From positions 226,668 to 290,667 of the forward strand of contig JNEU01000836.1 in the NCBI GenBank assembly GCA_000697475.1: a stretch of 64,000 nt of DNA. The letters are read 5' to 3'. The first letter of the stretch is position 1; every line of letters starts with the position of its first letter. The position numbers and the translations under genes are program-made. Positions 33,097 to 45,326 of the stretch are shown piece by piece. The notes below the pieces were generated by a model. It did not search any database and was not told where the DNA came from. It saw only the letters and a list, made by a program, of their open reading frames with translations. The DNA comes from Lichtheimia corymbifera B2541. Lineage: Eukaryota > Mucoromycota > Mucoromycetes > Mucorales > Lichtheimiaceae.

Positions 33097-35343
33097 TTAT
33101 GAAGCCATTTCTCTTCCACAGACCCGCAAAGTGGATGGTAAAAGAATTTGATCCGTCAACTAGTAGTAGTGATAGTGTGAGTGATGGGATGTTTAGCTAA
33201 GTATTGACATAAATAAGACACAAACCTGGTAACAACCCCACACATTCAATTCCTGAAGAGCATTGCATGTAGCCGAGAGTTTCTTGAGTACATAATCATC
33301 CATGGAGCGTACAAAGGAGCAATCCAATTGCTTCAACTCTTTGCAAGCAATGGCTGGTTTCTTTTCTGTTGGTTTCTTTTTCTTTGCAGAGCTGCCTTGT
33401 TCATCCTCATCCTCTTGTCTGAGTTCACCGGCGATCATCTCGAGGCCAGAGGAAGATAGCAAATCGAGACTGTGAAGGTTCAGGGTCTTTAAGGTCTTTG
33501 CAGAGTAAGCAAGGATTGCTTCAAGCGCCTTATCATCCAATTCGAGACATCGGGAAAGGTTGAGATGTTCCAATCCACCACGAGGATAGCGTGAAGCCCA
33601 TTCATTAAACAACGTCTGCACACCTTCGGAAGATATCAAATGACAATGCGCAAGATCCAGCGATTTGAGCTTGGGGCAATGTTCCATGATCGCTTTGGTC
33701 AACACATCATCATCCACAAGCGTGCAACCGGGTAACGCCAATTCCGTCAGATTGGGGCCAATCTTGCTGATCAAAGTGATCAAGGATTCAGATGAAAGAT
33801 GCCGGTTCTCATCTGGCCATGCCAATCGAATCTTTTCAAGCCTGTCAAACCGCCCAAGCACTTCAAGCCAGTCATCATCCAACGTGGGCGTATCCGAGAA
33901 TTCAAGAGATTCCAAGTTAGGACAATGATCTGCCAACGTCAACAAGCAATCCTTGGTAAATCGAAAAGAGTGACGCAAAGAGAATCGCTTCAATCGCTTG
34001 CCCATGGTCTTGAGAAACTTGATCCATGCCTCCTCAAACACCAAATAAGGACCTGAAAGATCAATGCTGTGAAGATCCTTCAATCGTTCAGCATACAGTT
34101 GGAGGACATCCGATGTCAATTGTCCACAGTAGATAAGCTTGAGCTCCTTCAACTTGTAGCAAAAGTGAGCCACATTGGCAAGGGCACAATGATCAACATC
34201 TGTAATTATTTCAATAAGTATCATTTCATCACACTGCTGGGCTTCCATTTTACTTACTTGAACAATCATAAAGAGCAAGCTTGGTCATCAAGGGATTCAA
34301 GAGCAGACGTAGTGTGTGATTGTTGAGTTTGCGGTTGCGGCAGATGATCTTGGCAATTGTGTCCAGGTTGTCCACGCCGATATCGCCAAAGTCCTCGACT
34401 TCATCAATGTATTTGACCAGTACCTACAACATGTCATTAGAATCATCCCATCGCCCCTCGATCGATAGATTTCATCACTACTACTTACACGAATACAAAT
34501 GTCTTGAAGCGATAACACTTTGGCCAAATCCTTGCCACCTGGTCGTGTCAAACCTCGTGCTCGCTTGCGAGGCGCCTTTTGTTTTGAATTGCTTGGACCA
34601 GCACCACCTTCACGGCAATTGGGACAGAGATTCTCCACTTGAATATCGAGGTTCTGACTCATGGAACGAGAAAAGCGACTCTTGCACTTTTCACAAAAGA
34701 CAACCTTGGTACGAGGAGGTCGTGAAGCAGGAACAAAGGTACCATCATCCGTCTCACTGCCACTGCTATCTTCATAGTCGCTGTCATCACTCTTGCGTTT
34801 CTTTTTGATCATCTTTTTCTTTGATGCTGAGGCCAACGCCGAGACCGAGGATGAGGAGGATGAGGCTTGAGCTTGAGCAATGACATTTTGAGCAGCTTGG
34901 GATCGTCCAACTCGTCTTCCTGGCATATACAATATAGACGTGCTGCCTTGTGCTGATGATGATGATGATTCTGGAGAGTTGTTGTTGTTGCCACCACCAG
35001 CGGTTGGATCATCCGTAGTACTCGTACTAGCCGTATCACTCTCTACTCCATCAACAGTCGTAGTAGCAGTAGTAGTAGCAGCAGCTTGTCTTTGTTCTTG
35101 TTGTTGGTGTCGTCGTCGACCACGTACATTGCGATTCGGTACATGGATACCTTGTTCCTGGAAAGTGACCAATTAGCAATTCCATTGTGCTCATGGCTGC
35201 AGCAAAAAAAGTGAAATTACTCTCAAGAAGCTGGTCAATGCCGAAGTGGGACCTCTGATTCGATTACGAGCAGGAGCAGCTTGAGGAGCAGCAGGTCGAT
35301 TAGGACGTTGACGTTGGTGTTGGTCCCGTTGTTGTTGGCTCAT
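33097..35343 (-). CDS. RAD7: RAD7-like DNA repair protein (leucine-rich repeats)
   Basis: Rad7 with Rad16 senses UV lesions in non-transcribed DNA (global genome nucleotide-excision repair). Exons 35343-35221, 35157-34489, 34423-34258, 34199-33226, 33159-33097 give 664 aa. The N-terminal ~190 residues are low-complexity (Gln/Thr/Ser-rich, then a Lys-rich nuclear-type stretch KKKMIKKKRK). A zinc-binding segment follows, CEKCKSRFSRS...CPNC, as in Rad7 orthologues, then KDLAKVLSLQDICIRVLVKY and a series of LRRs (for example LKELKLIYCGQLTSDVL; LKSLDLAHCHLISSEGV; LEHLNLSRCLELDDKAL). The last exon adds about 20 residues. It is slightly longer than yeast Rad7 because of the disordered N-terminus. 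Confidence 0.87.
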
Positions 35344-35585
35344 GGTTCCTTTGGTCGGGTAAAAGAACAAGTGGAAGAGAGAGAGAAAAAAAAAAAAGAG
35401 CTGCTGCGCATTGTTGTCTTTCAATCAAGGCACCTGCATTGGCTGATTCAAAGTACGACTTATGCAATTGGCTTTGATTCGGCGCATTTGACAACATCAT
35501 ATAAACAAAGGTTTTTTAGTACTAAAAAAAAAAACAAAGATCTTGTTGACTGATATACAATAAGCCTATCCTATCCTTGGCACGT

Positions 35586-38500
35586 TCAGAAAATAAAATA
35601 CTCTTGGGATTTTGAAAGCGAAGACCTTGATGGTGCATTCGTGTCGGCACCGCCACCACCACCACCACCACCACTCGTCCTTTCTACGCCTGTCATTGGA
35701 TCATCTTCTTTCATTGTTGTGGTTGTGTGATATCGATCTTCATCGTCATCATCATCATCTTGTTGTTGTTTTCTTCTCTTTTTCCTCTTTGTAACGCAAT
35801 TCTTCAACGATGCCTTCATTTCCATCATGGTGAATGGCTTGCTGATAAAGTCGTTCATGCCAGCATCGATACATATTTGTCGATCTTGACGTGATGCGGA
35901 TGCTGTCAATGCAATGATATATACTTCAGAGACATTCATTAATGGTGGTGCATTGTCGCTTTCGTTGGTGCCTAATTCTCGTTCGGATATAATGGCTCGG
36001 GTGGCTTCCAATCCATCCATTTCAGGCATATACAAATCCATCTACATCGCTCTCTTTAGTACTTTTGACGCAAATTTAAGATAGATGATGATCACTTACA
36101 AATATAACATCAAACTTGATTTCCCGCATTAATTCCAAAACTTCACGTCCATTGTTGGCCACTACCACGTCATGATAACCTAGGCGTTTGAGGATACTGA
36201 TGGCAATTTTCTGATTCACTATGTATACATACATTGAGTAACGTGAATCATTTCCCCCAAGGGACTCATACTACTTACAAACATTGTCTTCCGCAAGCAT
36301 AATTTTGATGGGGTACATCATTGCAATATTTTCATCATTGCTTCCTGTCTTTTTATGATGATGGTAACGTTGTTTGGTGTGTGAGCGAGCATGTCGTGGT
36401 GTGAATTCCATTGGGGATTTGGTTGCAGGCGAAGGTGTCGTCGTAGTAGTTGTTGTAGTTGTAGTTGTAGTTGTGGTGGTGGTAGTAGTAGTAGGAGGTG
36501 ACATGGAATCCTTATCGTCGTCCTGCGAGAATTTGGGTATATATTCACTCGAGTCTGGCTCGTTTGTATCGGACGATGTTGGGGCCTGTACTGGAAACGG
36601 TGAAGGTTGATAAGGGGGTGGTGATGCAATGGGTTGTTGTTGTTGTGAAGGTGATCCCGTATGATCCGCTGCAGCAGCAGAACCCACACTGATATTGCCA
36701 TCCGAAAATGTGGACACGGGTGAAGGCGGTGAAGTGAGAACGCTATTTGTACTAGCACTCTCGGCACCCACATTGTCATCCATGGTATCATTGGGCGGTG
36801 CAATCGATAAAGGTAATGTCAATGCAAAGCAGGAGCCAAGTTGTTCTTCCGATTCAACCCAAAGCCCCCCTCCCATGTGATTGACAAGCGTACTTGAAAT
36901 AGCAAGACCAAGGCCTGTACCACCATAGCGTCGTGCAGTTGATATGTCAATTTGTGAAAATGATTTGAAGAGTTGAGGAAGTCGATCCGTGGGAATGCCA
37001 ATACCAGTGTCTGTCACCGATATCTCCAGAATAGCCTTCTCCAATGGACATTCATCATTGTCATCATCGCATACTTCTTGTGCACCTCCACCACCATTAT
37101 TCTTGCCATCGCTGTTCATACGGCGCATCGCACGTGACCACATGGTCTCAATCTTTGCATCGTATCGTTGCTTGAATGTCTTTACAGACTCCTCCTTGGG
37201 CACCGTTTGAAAAGGGGTCGGGACATAGCGCTTGATCCTGACACGTATACCACCTTCCCTCGTAAACTATAGAATGCAATGTGTGAATCACCTGGCCACG
37301 CACCAAAATAAAGAGAGGGACACATACTTTGACTGCATTCGAGCATAAATTGAGAAGGATTTGTGTAAGCCGCATCGTATCACCCATAAGAATATCAGGC
37401 ACATCAGCATCGATCCGCCATAAAAGAGGTAAACGTGTCTTCCCTGAGTGGTGTGATTTCCTTGTTGGCAAAAAGTTGGCCCTCTCGAGCTCAGAGATCA
37501 TTTGTCGTAAGGGTAACTGATCATGGACATGTTGCGGATATTCAAAGACACTGACGACCTTGCCTTGTTGGGTCATGGATGCCTGATGCCGGGCCATGTT
37601 CAATGCATCTGAAACATCAACGTGAGTTCCCATGAACCAACATAAACGGAAAGCTCAGCATTTACCTTTTACACATTTACGAAGACTAAACCGACGATGT
37701 TCCAGCTTGAATTTCGGATCATGGTTGATTTTTGATAGATCAAGGATATCATTGATCACCTATGCTAGTGTTATCAGTATCCATTCCATTCCCTTTCCTT
37801 CTCCTTTTTCTCTTCCCCCTCTCTCTCTTACCGTCAATAAATGATGTCCACTGGTTTGGATCACTTCCAAATGCTCCGTCTGCTCATGGTTGAGTGATGA
37901 TCGCTCTTGAAGTAACAAGTCTGTAAGTGCAATCACAGCATTCATCGGTGTTCTATATAATAAAAAGAGTTACTCACGCTGCCCGCTTCATATCGTCATG
38001 GCTACCAACCAACCAACCAACCCACTTGCCTAATTTCATGGCTCATATCTGCAAGGAATTTGATTTTGCTTTCTGCATCCATCTTTGCTGCATTTTTAGC
38101 TCGAACCAGACATTCTTCATGCACCATCCGCTCCAATTCACACGACGTCCTTTGTTGCACGGCCAATACCAACTGCTGTGCCCTTTGTAACATGACCGTA
38201 TCCATAGGTTTGTTGTCGAGAATACAAAGCATGCCCAATGTATAAGCTTCTTTTGCATTGCTTGTTGCATGAAGTCGAATACCAACAAAGCTGTCAATCG
38301 TAGGAAACACTGGCGAATCATGTATAGCCTTATTGGTTATGGAACAAGTAGATTCGAGAATGGTATTCATGAATGGCGTATCTTCTATGGCAGATAAGGG
38401 CAAGACTGTATGTTGGCCGCTATCATATAGATATACCCTGCTTTAGTCTAAACCGATCCTCCTCCTTTCCTGTATATACTTACAACTGAGGTGATGCTGA

Positions 38501-39025
38501 ATGAGATGCTCGAATCATCAACACTTCCTCTTCTTCGTTGCTATGGCCTTGGGATGATGATAGTCCTCGACTACTACTGCTACTACTACTCGTTGCTTGG
38601 TGTTGGTGGTGGTGGTGGTGGTGGTGGTGACGACGTGGTGAACCTATTGGCGATCGCTCTGCGCTGCTGTTGTTGCTCATGGGCGGTAACTTGTCAAATA
38701 AAGGACTATGCTTTTCCATTTCATTGTAGTCTTGTCGAGTCATGAGTTGATAGATCAGGACATGCTGTGATTGAGTACAACGAGCCAGCTCTCGAACAAG
38801 AACGTTTAAAAACTCGCTTCCTACGACTGAGAACGTTTCAGCATAGATGGACTGAATGGCGGTGGAGGTGGTGGTGGAGGTGGTGGTGGTTGATGATGAA
38901 CAAGGCATGGCCATGTCGGTTTTTGTTGTTTGTTGTAATAGTGGTGGTGGTGGTGGTGCTGTTGTTGCAGTTGTTGTTTGCCCGCTTGAAGCAGAAGACG
39001 GGGTAGGTGTTGAAGGAACGTTCAT
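35586..39025 (-). CDS. Hybrid histidine kinase (GAF-like sensor, HisKA, HATPase, receiver)
   Basis: Two-component sensor. Exons 39025-38484, 38419-38030, 37952-37832, 37759-37666, 37608-37328, 37266-36279, 36218-36100, 36041-35586 give 996 aa (an ATG at 39034 would add three). The N-terminus is Ser/Thr/Pro-rich, then a GAF-like region to about residue 290. The H-box is FLADMSHEIRTPMNAV with His308. The N-box is LTQILLNLCSNAVK (to 476), the G1 box is DTGIGIP and the G2 box GGTGLGL. A long Thr/Pro-rich linker leads to a receiver domain (MLAEDNVLNQK) with phospho-acceptor Asp847 (MDLYMPEMDG) and the FISKPF lysine. No membrane segments, so cytosolic. The intron interrupting R of HEIR (38029-37953) has a GC donor. 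The C-terminal tail has poly-Asp and poly-Gly. Confidence 0.9.
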
Positions 39026-39034
39026 AGTGAACAA

Positions 39035-40295
39035 AGCTCACACTTGTTGATATATACACACTCTCTCTCGCTCGCTCTCTCGTACGTTCTCTCTCTCGCT
39101 TTTATATCTCGTATAATGTCGTTCGACGTGTGGTGGATAAGGATGGAGGGGTTGTCGAAAGGAAAAGAAAAAAGAGAGAGGTGTTGTGTGTGTGTGTGAG
39201 GAATAAAGTGTTATCCGACGGTTTACCGTGCTGGGAAAAGGAAAGAGAAGGTTCTGCCTGCACTACTGAAATCGGAAAAGTACAGCCTTTTGTTTACGAT
39301 AAGTGCATCTCGGTGTCCTATGCTTCAAGACAAGCTAACATTTTGTACTCAAACACCCCGCACACACAACACAATACCACCACCACACCTGATACCTTGC
39401 ACAAGCTCCCCCTCTTTCTCGATAGTAAAAGGGTCTAACTAACCCATCTTCTTCTTGTACCCCTGCCACTCCCCCCCTACCTTCTTATTTTTTGTCATCG
39501 GTAGAATGATATCATGATGTCTATCTGGCTCTTTTTCTTTTTCTTTGCGGCGTTACGTAAACTGACGATCCAAAAGTGCAGCAACAGCAGCAGCAATAGC
39601 ACGAGTTTTTAAAGGGAACCCCCCAACCTCCACCCCCACACACTCATAACAACCCCCTTAAAGACGTAATGTCTACCTATTCTTGCATATGGGATAGATA
39701 GGTACATAATCTTTCTTTTTTCTGCTGTTGTTTCAGTGTACATCACACACACACACACACAGCTGGCTAAAATGATATCATAGCTAACTCCGTACCTGCA
39801 AAAGAAAATCAAATCTCAGGCAGGCGAACGGGTGATTAAAAAGATCTCTAGCAGGATCGATCCTTTATATATAGAAAAGAAAACTACCAAAACGGCACAA
39901 CCATCATGTCAACCACCAATAAAAGCACATGGATGTTGTGCAATGCCATCATAACCTTGCATTTTCTTTCCCAGTCAGCCATTGACAAAGGGTAAAACTT
40001 TAAATCATCTAGCCAACTTGAAATAGGGGCCCTCAAAGAATGACATGATTCGTGTTATCGGATGGCTAGTTATGGACACTCAGCCCCCAAAAGTAGGCCA
40101 CTTTCGATCAATGCAAAGAATAATCATGGTGAGCCCATCAAAGCGCTTTATTCTTAAGGAATGTGTGTGCGTGTGTGTGTGTTGATTGTTTGGCAAGTAT
40201 ATGTAACAACTATTTTTACTGTATCTGCAAGCAAATGGCGTCTGTGCTGTTTTATATAAAGTCAATTGGGATTGTGTTGTTGAAGAATATAGCCA
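39035..40295. other. Upstream region of the histidine kinase and spacer to the MEI2-like gene
   Basis: Contains CT-repeats at 39060-39100, short GT/CA microsatellites at 39185-39200, 39747-39760 and 40160-40182, and a CTTTTTCTTTTTC tract. Open frames here have no recognisable motif. I see no gene. Confidence 0.4.
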
Positions 40296-42900
40296 TCAAT
40301 GTTTTTTCTCCTGGCGTTGGCTTCCGCTCGTGCGTCGTCGTCGTTGATAGCGTGTTTCGGCTGATACTGTAGGTTCTGGGAATGGCTAAAAAAGCATAAA
40401 AAGATAGGTTAAGACATATACGGATGCCCGCATTGACTTTTTCATGTACCTGTTGTTCACCCACGTGAGGACCGGATGAGTAAAACAGCATTGGTCTGTA
40501 AGAAGGAGGTTCATCCATCACGGTTGAATTCCGAAACTTTTCCACAAGAGCTTCCTTTCCTTGAATGTTGGCATACGACAATGAACAACGCTTTTCCGAA
40601 TTGAACCGGCTCCTACATACGTATAAGTTGACCACGATCCAAAAAGACGTCGTCATCCTCATACATACCAACGCTTTCCAATTCGTTCTTGGGCAAAGGA
40701 AATAACAGACCTTGGGATGATGGAGTCATTGAATCATCCTCTTGAATAGGTATAGATACCACCACTTACTTGACATCGATAAAATTGATAAACGCGTAAC
40801 CAACATTGCACTTGTTTTGAAAATCAATCCGAAGATACAGAAAATCATAGGCTCCATAATGCGTAGCGTCGATGCTTTCTTTCAACATTTGCTATAAAAA
40901 AGTCGCATAAGCTAATGCTTCTTGTGGTATCTTTAAAATCGTCCGTTATACCTGGGTGTATTTGTTTGGGATATTGCGAATCATAAATGTGGTACGTGGA
41001 TCCGACCCTTTGTAGATGAGAAGAAATAGGTTAGTACATCAGAGATGTCCTTTGAGTATTTTTACATACCATCCATGACACGCTGAATATCGAAGAGATT
41101 GCCCTTGCTATGATCAGGGCTTGCGGTCGTGGGTCTCAAGGATGACATTGACGAGGATCGGGTAGCCGTACTGGGTCTTCTTTCTGATGATGAAATGATG
41201 GCCACCTCCTCTTCCATGGCATTGTCCTCTGCAACTTGTCCTAGTAATGACCGATTCTCCAGTCGCATATCACCTCCTGCTAGTGGTTGTGGTGGTGGAG
41301 CAATGATCATGGATGGTGATGTCGATGGTAGTGGAACGCGACGGGTAAGCGAGTTATTCGCAAACAAGCTGAAAGAATTGGAAGGTTGCATAGTGTCATC
41401 ATCAGGATTGGTGCTTTCATGCTGTTGCTGTGAATAAAGAAGCGATGGCCCAAATGGATATACCAAATGCTGCTGCTGCTGTGATACATTTTCGGAAATG
41501 TCAAAGTTGGTGCCAAGTCGATTGACAAAACCATCGCTGCTGCTGCTCCATTGGTTGCTGGGTCGAGCACGGGTTGGATGCGATACGTGGAAAATGATCC
41601 CCTGTGTCACATATAAAGTCAATATAAATACACATACATACGCTCATTCAGATGTACCTGGTAAACCTGTTCATGGACTTGGCTAATGATACGTTCAGCG
41701 GCTCGTGTATCGTAAAACTCAATTTGAACAATCAAGCGATCCGGAAAAGAGTCCAATGGCAGAATGGATCGAATATCCCCCCAATGTTGGAAAAAGCCCT
41801 ATTATTCTAAAAGGTGAGTGCATCCTGCTGCTGTTGATATCCGCACCTACAAACGTACCTTGTAATCGAAAACATCCATCTTGTCCCTTGCGCCAGAAGA
41901 GAGCATTGTGACAATGACGGTCGCTGCTTCAGTGGTGCTCCTGATATCATCATCCTCATCATTGTCATCGCCATGATGAAGAAAAGAAAGCTTGCTGTCG
42001 GAGTAGAAATCCACTTGGACATGTTGATATTCGTTTGAAGAAGAGTCTCCAAGAGCCTGAAGGGCATTCACGGCTTGGGTAGCACTGCGCAAATCATAGT
42101 AGGAAACCGTCAAAGATCTGTTGGTTTGAAGGTATTCTGGATAAACATGGCTGATAGCTCCAAAGGTCTATATATGTTTTGTGTTATGATGCATCATCAA
42201 CATCCAAAATAGCATGTACATACCTGCAATGTTTCGACTAGTACATGTGGATCTGTGCCAACCGGAAGATGGGAAACGCATACATGTCGCGAAACATGCT
42301 GCTGCTGCGACTGATTGACAGTAGTTCCTGAACAAAAGTAATTTAGGAGTCAGTCAGCCAGCCACAACTGTCATATCACGTACGTTGTCCAAAAGGTGCC
42401 GTGGTGTTTGCTGGTAGCCCGAATTGATTCAACCCAAAAGGATCCATCTCAGTAGTAGTACCAAAAGGGTCAAAGTTGTGTGCATGGAATCGAGATGATG
42501 GACTTTCTTCCTGCTGCTGCTGCAGTGGTTTTGCTGGAGGTGGAGGATGCTGCTGCTGCTGATTAAAGGCCATCAAGTTGATGCTGCTCAGTGGGAGCTT
42601 TCTGTGTACATTGGACGATTGAAAACGTGGTGTATCACGATGATTGGTGAGTTCTCCAAAAGCTCTGCGTACCCCAATAGGTGCCAATGCTGCTGCTGAT
42701 TTGCTGCTTGAGCTTTCAACAACAAGGTTTGGCTGATGAGAAGACGACGAGGTGTTGAAAATGGAAGGACGTGGTGCATAAACGCTATGGTCATTTGATT
42801 GTGGTGTTGTCGGCTGCGGGTCCACAAACACGGATGCACGGGCCATCGATGTTGATCTTTTGCTGAAACGTGAAGAAGAAGAGGTTGACGGTGGCTGCAT
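40296..42900 (-). CDS. MEI2-like RNA-binding protein (three RRMs)
   Basis: Mei2 family proteins control entry into meiosis or differentiation through RNA binding by a C-terminal RRM (family knowledge). Exons 42900-42384, 42327-42224, 42167-41859, 41798-41658, 41601-41070, 41007-40952, 40891-40770, 40710-40669, 40612-40450, 40385-40296 give 691 aa. The first 170 residues are Ser/Gln-rich and disordered ([19 protein letters not shown]). RRM1 starts at [21 protein letters not shown]2 contains [11 protein letters not shown]. The diagnostic RRM_2 block near residue 536 begins [17 protein letters not shown] and continues with [19 protein letters not shown] and [12 protein letters not shown]. The last exon is basic. 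Ten exons all preserve frame. Confidence 0.9.
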
Positions 42901-43169
42901 GCTTTTCGTGTTGGGATGAAAAAGTGGAGATAAAAAGAAGAGGAAGAAGATCAACGACTATCATGAATGAAATGCATTTTCCTTTTTAAAACTCCAGTCG
43001 TCCACCACCGCCATTTTCACTTGAAGGCTTCAATGTAACACACGTCCGCAGCGTCCCTTGTATCATGCAGCTGAACGTCGTAAATGCCATATAAATACAT
43101 GACCACAAATGATGACATGAGAATAGTGATATAAATACAATGGCTTTTTTAATCGTCTAATAATAATGA
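42901..43169. other. Spacer between MEI2-like and ALG12-glutaredoxin genes
   Basis: About 270 bp, convergent with nothing, since both neighbours are on the minus strand. It serves as 3' region of one and promoter of the other. No motif called. Confidence 0.4.
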
Positions 43170-45026
43170 TCAACAAGGCAAGATCTCTGCAAGTCGCCCT
43201 TGGCTTTGTAACAATGCAATATCATCTGATCCACCTATGCTCTTGCCATGCACAAAGAGGTTGGGGAATGTGCGCCTTCCAGAGATGGTAAACAAAGCTT
43301 CTTTCATGGCGATGCCGTCAGGACGCAGATCCACCTCGATCACCTTGTAATTCTTGCAGTGGGTATTGAGGATCTGCTTGGCTCGGCGACAAAATGGGCT
43401 TGAAGAAGAAGAAAAAAGTATTAGATAAAGAATGAGGTAAAAGGCCATTTGTAGCACTTACCAATACGTTTTGCTATACAAGACCATGGGATATTTTTCA
43501 ATGATGTGATTGACCCATTGTGTCTGTGGATGTCCTCGTAGCTTCATAATGAAAAGTTTGGGTGCAGTGACGATATTCAATGGTAGGATGGCGTCCAAAT
43601 GCCGATTCGAAATGAAATGCCGTAGATCTTGGATATAGGTCTTTGGTGTCTTGAGTCGTACAGAATCCAATCCTCGAATCTCATCCACGACGATAAAGTG
43701 ATCATTGTGCAGTTCAGGATGACTTGTGATGAGATGAGTGTATTCAGCCTGGATATAATCGTCTGGACTTTGATGTGATTCATCCTTGGAATAACGCCAC
43801 ACGGGTCTGAAGAGTTCACCAAAGCGTGATGCGCCTGTCATTGCTGTTGGAACATCCAAATGCACATGAAGGGGTTGTGTTGATGGCTCAAGTAAATGCA
43901 ACCGTGCCAATGCTTCGCCACCAGGATAATTCTGCATCGAGATTGATAACATGACCACCGAACCAACAATGGATGCTAGACCACCTGAAAGCACCAATGC
44001 CAAACCCATCCTTGACCGTATCAATCCAACCACGGATGCTGCTGCTGCTGCTGTCCACACAGGGATCGTGTAAATAATAAAACGCCATTCCTTATGAGGC
44101 AGACAAGAGAAAAGACCGATATAAATCAAGGATGGCATCAAGAGTCGACGCACTGTGGCATCACGGCAATAAGCAAGTAAAGCGAGTGGATACGACACCA
44201 TCAAGATCCGAGGTAGGAATAGCAAGAAATAGGCATAGACAGGCATTGTACCCCACTCTGAGCTCTTGTTCAAGATAGCATTGAAATAAAACACTTCGCC
44301 TTCAGGCCATAACCACCGTTGCCAAAAGAATGAATCCACTGAGAGGGTCAATACCAAGCTGAGTATCACTGATAGAATGCCATGTTTCAACAAGGTTGAC
44401 AAAGGAAGGTTGTGATAGACAATCCACTCAATCATCACCAAGATGGCCAATAAAATGCCGGCTTCGAAACGGAAGATAATGCCTGCAGGTGCCAGATACC
44501 AAATCATGCGTTGTAAATGCTGAACACGACGTTGTTGTTGCTGTTGTTGTACTACAGCAAGACTTTCAATCCATTCTGCCATCCCCATCAATACAAGTGG
44601 TAGAGCGAGCGTGTTGGGAAGAGTACGACTGGACCAGAATAGAATATGGAATTGACAACAAGTAAGCAGAGCAAAGGCAGTAGAAGCACCTGAACTGAAC
44701 AACCTGCCCACAGCTGTTTGAAAGCGTGTCAATGCTGCTGCCACAATGGTGCCGAGGACAAGACGTACAATCAATTGCTCATTGACAAGCAGTTGAAGGT
44801 CTGAAGGAGTAACAAAAAGGATCATCTTGGTGATGGCACCGAGAACAAGCGAGCCGATGAATGTACGTGGAACGACACCAGGGAATTCGACATGATCGTA
44901 GTTGGAGATATCAGTGCCGTAATGGATAATGTCGTGAGTTGCTTGAAGGTTGAAACTCTCTTCGACTTTGGTATAAGGACATGAGATACAAAATAAAGCG
45001 ATAAACACCAGTGCGAGAGACTTCAT
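43170..45026 (-). CDS. ALG12: ALG12 mannosyltransferase fused at its C-terminus to a dithiol glutaredoxin domain
   Basis: Two exons, 45026-43462 and 43398-43170, give 597 aa. Residues 1 to about 500 are a GT-C alpha-1,6-mannosyltransferase of the ALG12 type, which adds the eighth mannose to the dolichol-linked N-glycan precursor in the ER lumen. The family signature KVEESFNLQATHDI...DHVEFPGVVPRTF is at the N-terminus, followed by many membrane segments and the C-terminal AMTGASRFGE region. After the usual end (KLFIMKL) the frame continues VNHIIEKYPMVLYSKTY, and the intron (43461-43399) splits the next cysteine. Spliced, it reads C-P-F-C-R-R-A-K (Cys522, Cys525), a classic dithiol glutaredoxin site. 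The cis-proline segment RTFPNLFVHGKSIGGSDDI follows. No stop codon separates the parts. ER-resident glutaredoxins exist in yeast (Grx6/7) as separate proteins. Confidence 0.88.
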
Positions 45027-45326
45027 AATGCGTGTTGCTCCAAATCCATCATACCACGCGACCTAAATTTGGGCCCCCTCCTCCTCCTCTCCCGCTCTCT
45101 CTCACTCTACAAGATTGATTGATAACATGTTCTCTCCTTCTACTGCTTTAATACCCCTTTTAACTATCCAACAACCCTTCTTCTCCTCTTCTGCGTATAT
45201 TCCTCATCCAACAAACCAGCTCTCCACCCCCCAATTACAACAATAAATCATTATCCAAAGGGAGCATCATCCAGCTTTTTTTCTTTTTGTTTTCCTTTCT
45301 TCATCACCATCATTGCACCCTATCAC

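Noticed and set aside
35612..38745. Plus-strand His-, Val- and Gly-rich frames over the histidine kinase
   Set aside because: Antisense of low-complexity repeats (poly-Asp, poly-Thr, poly-His) in the kinase.
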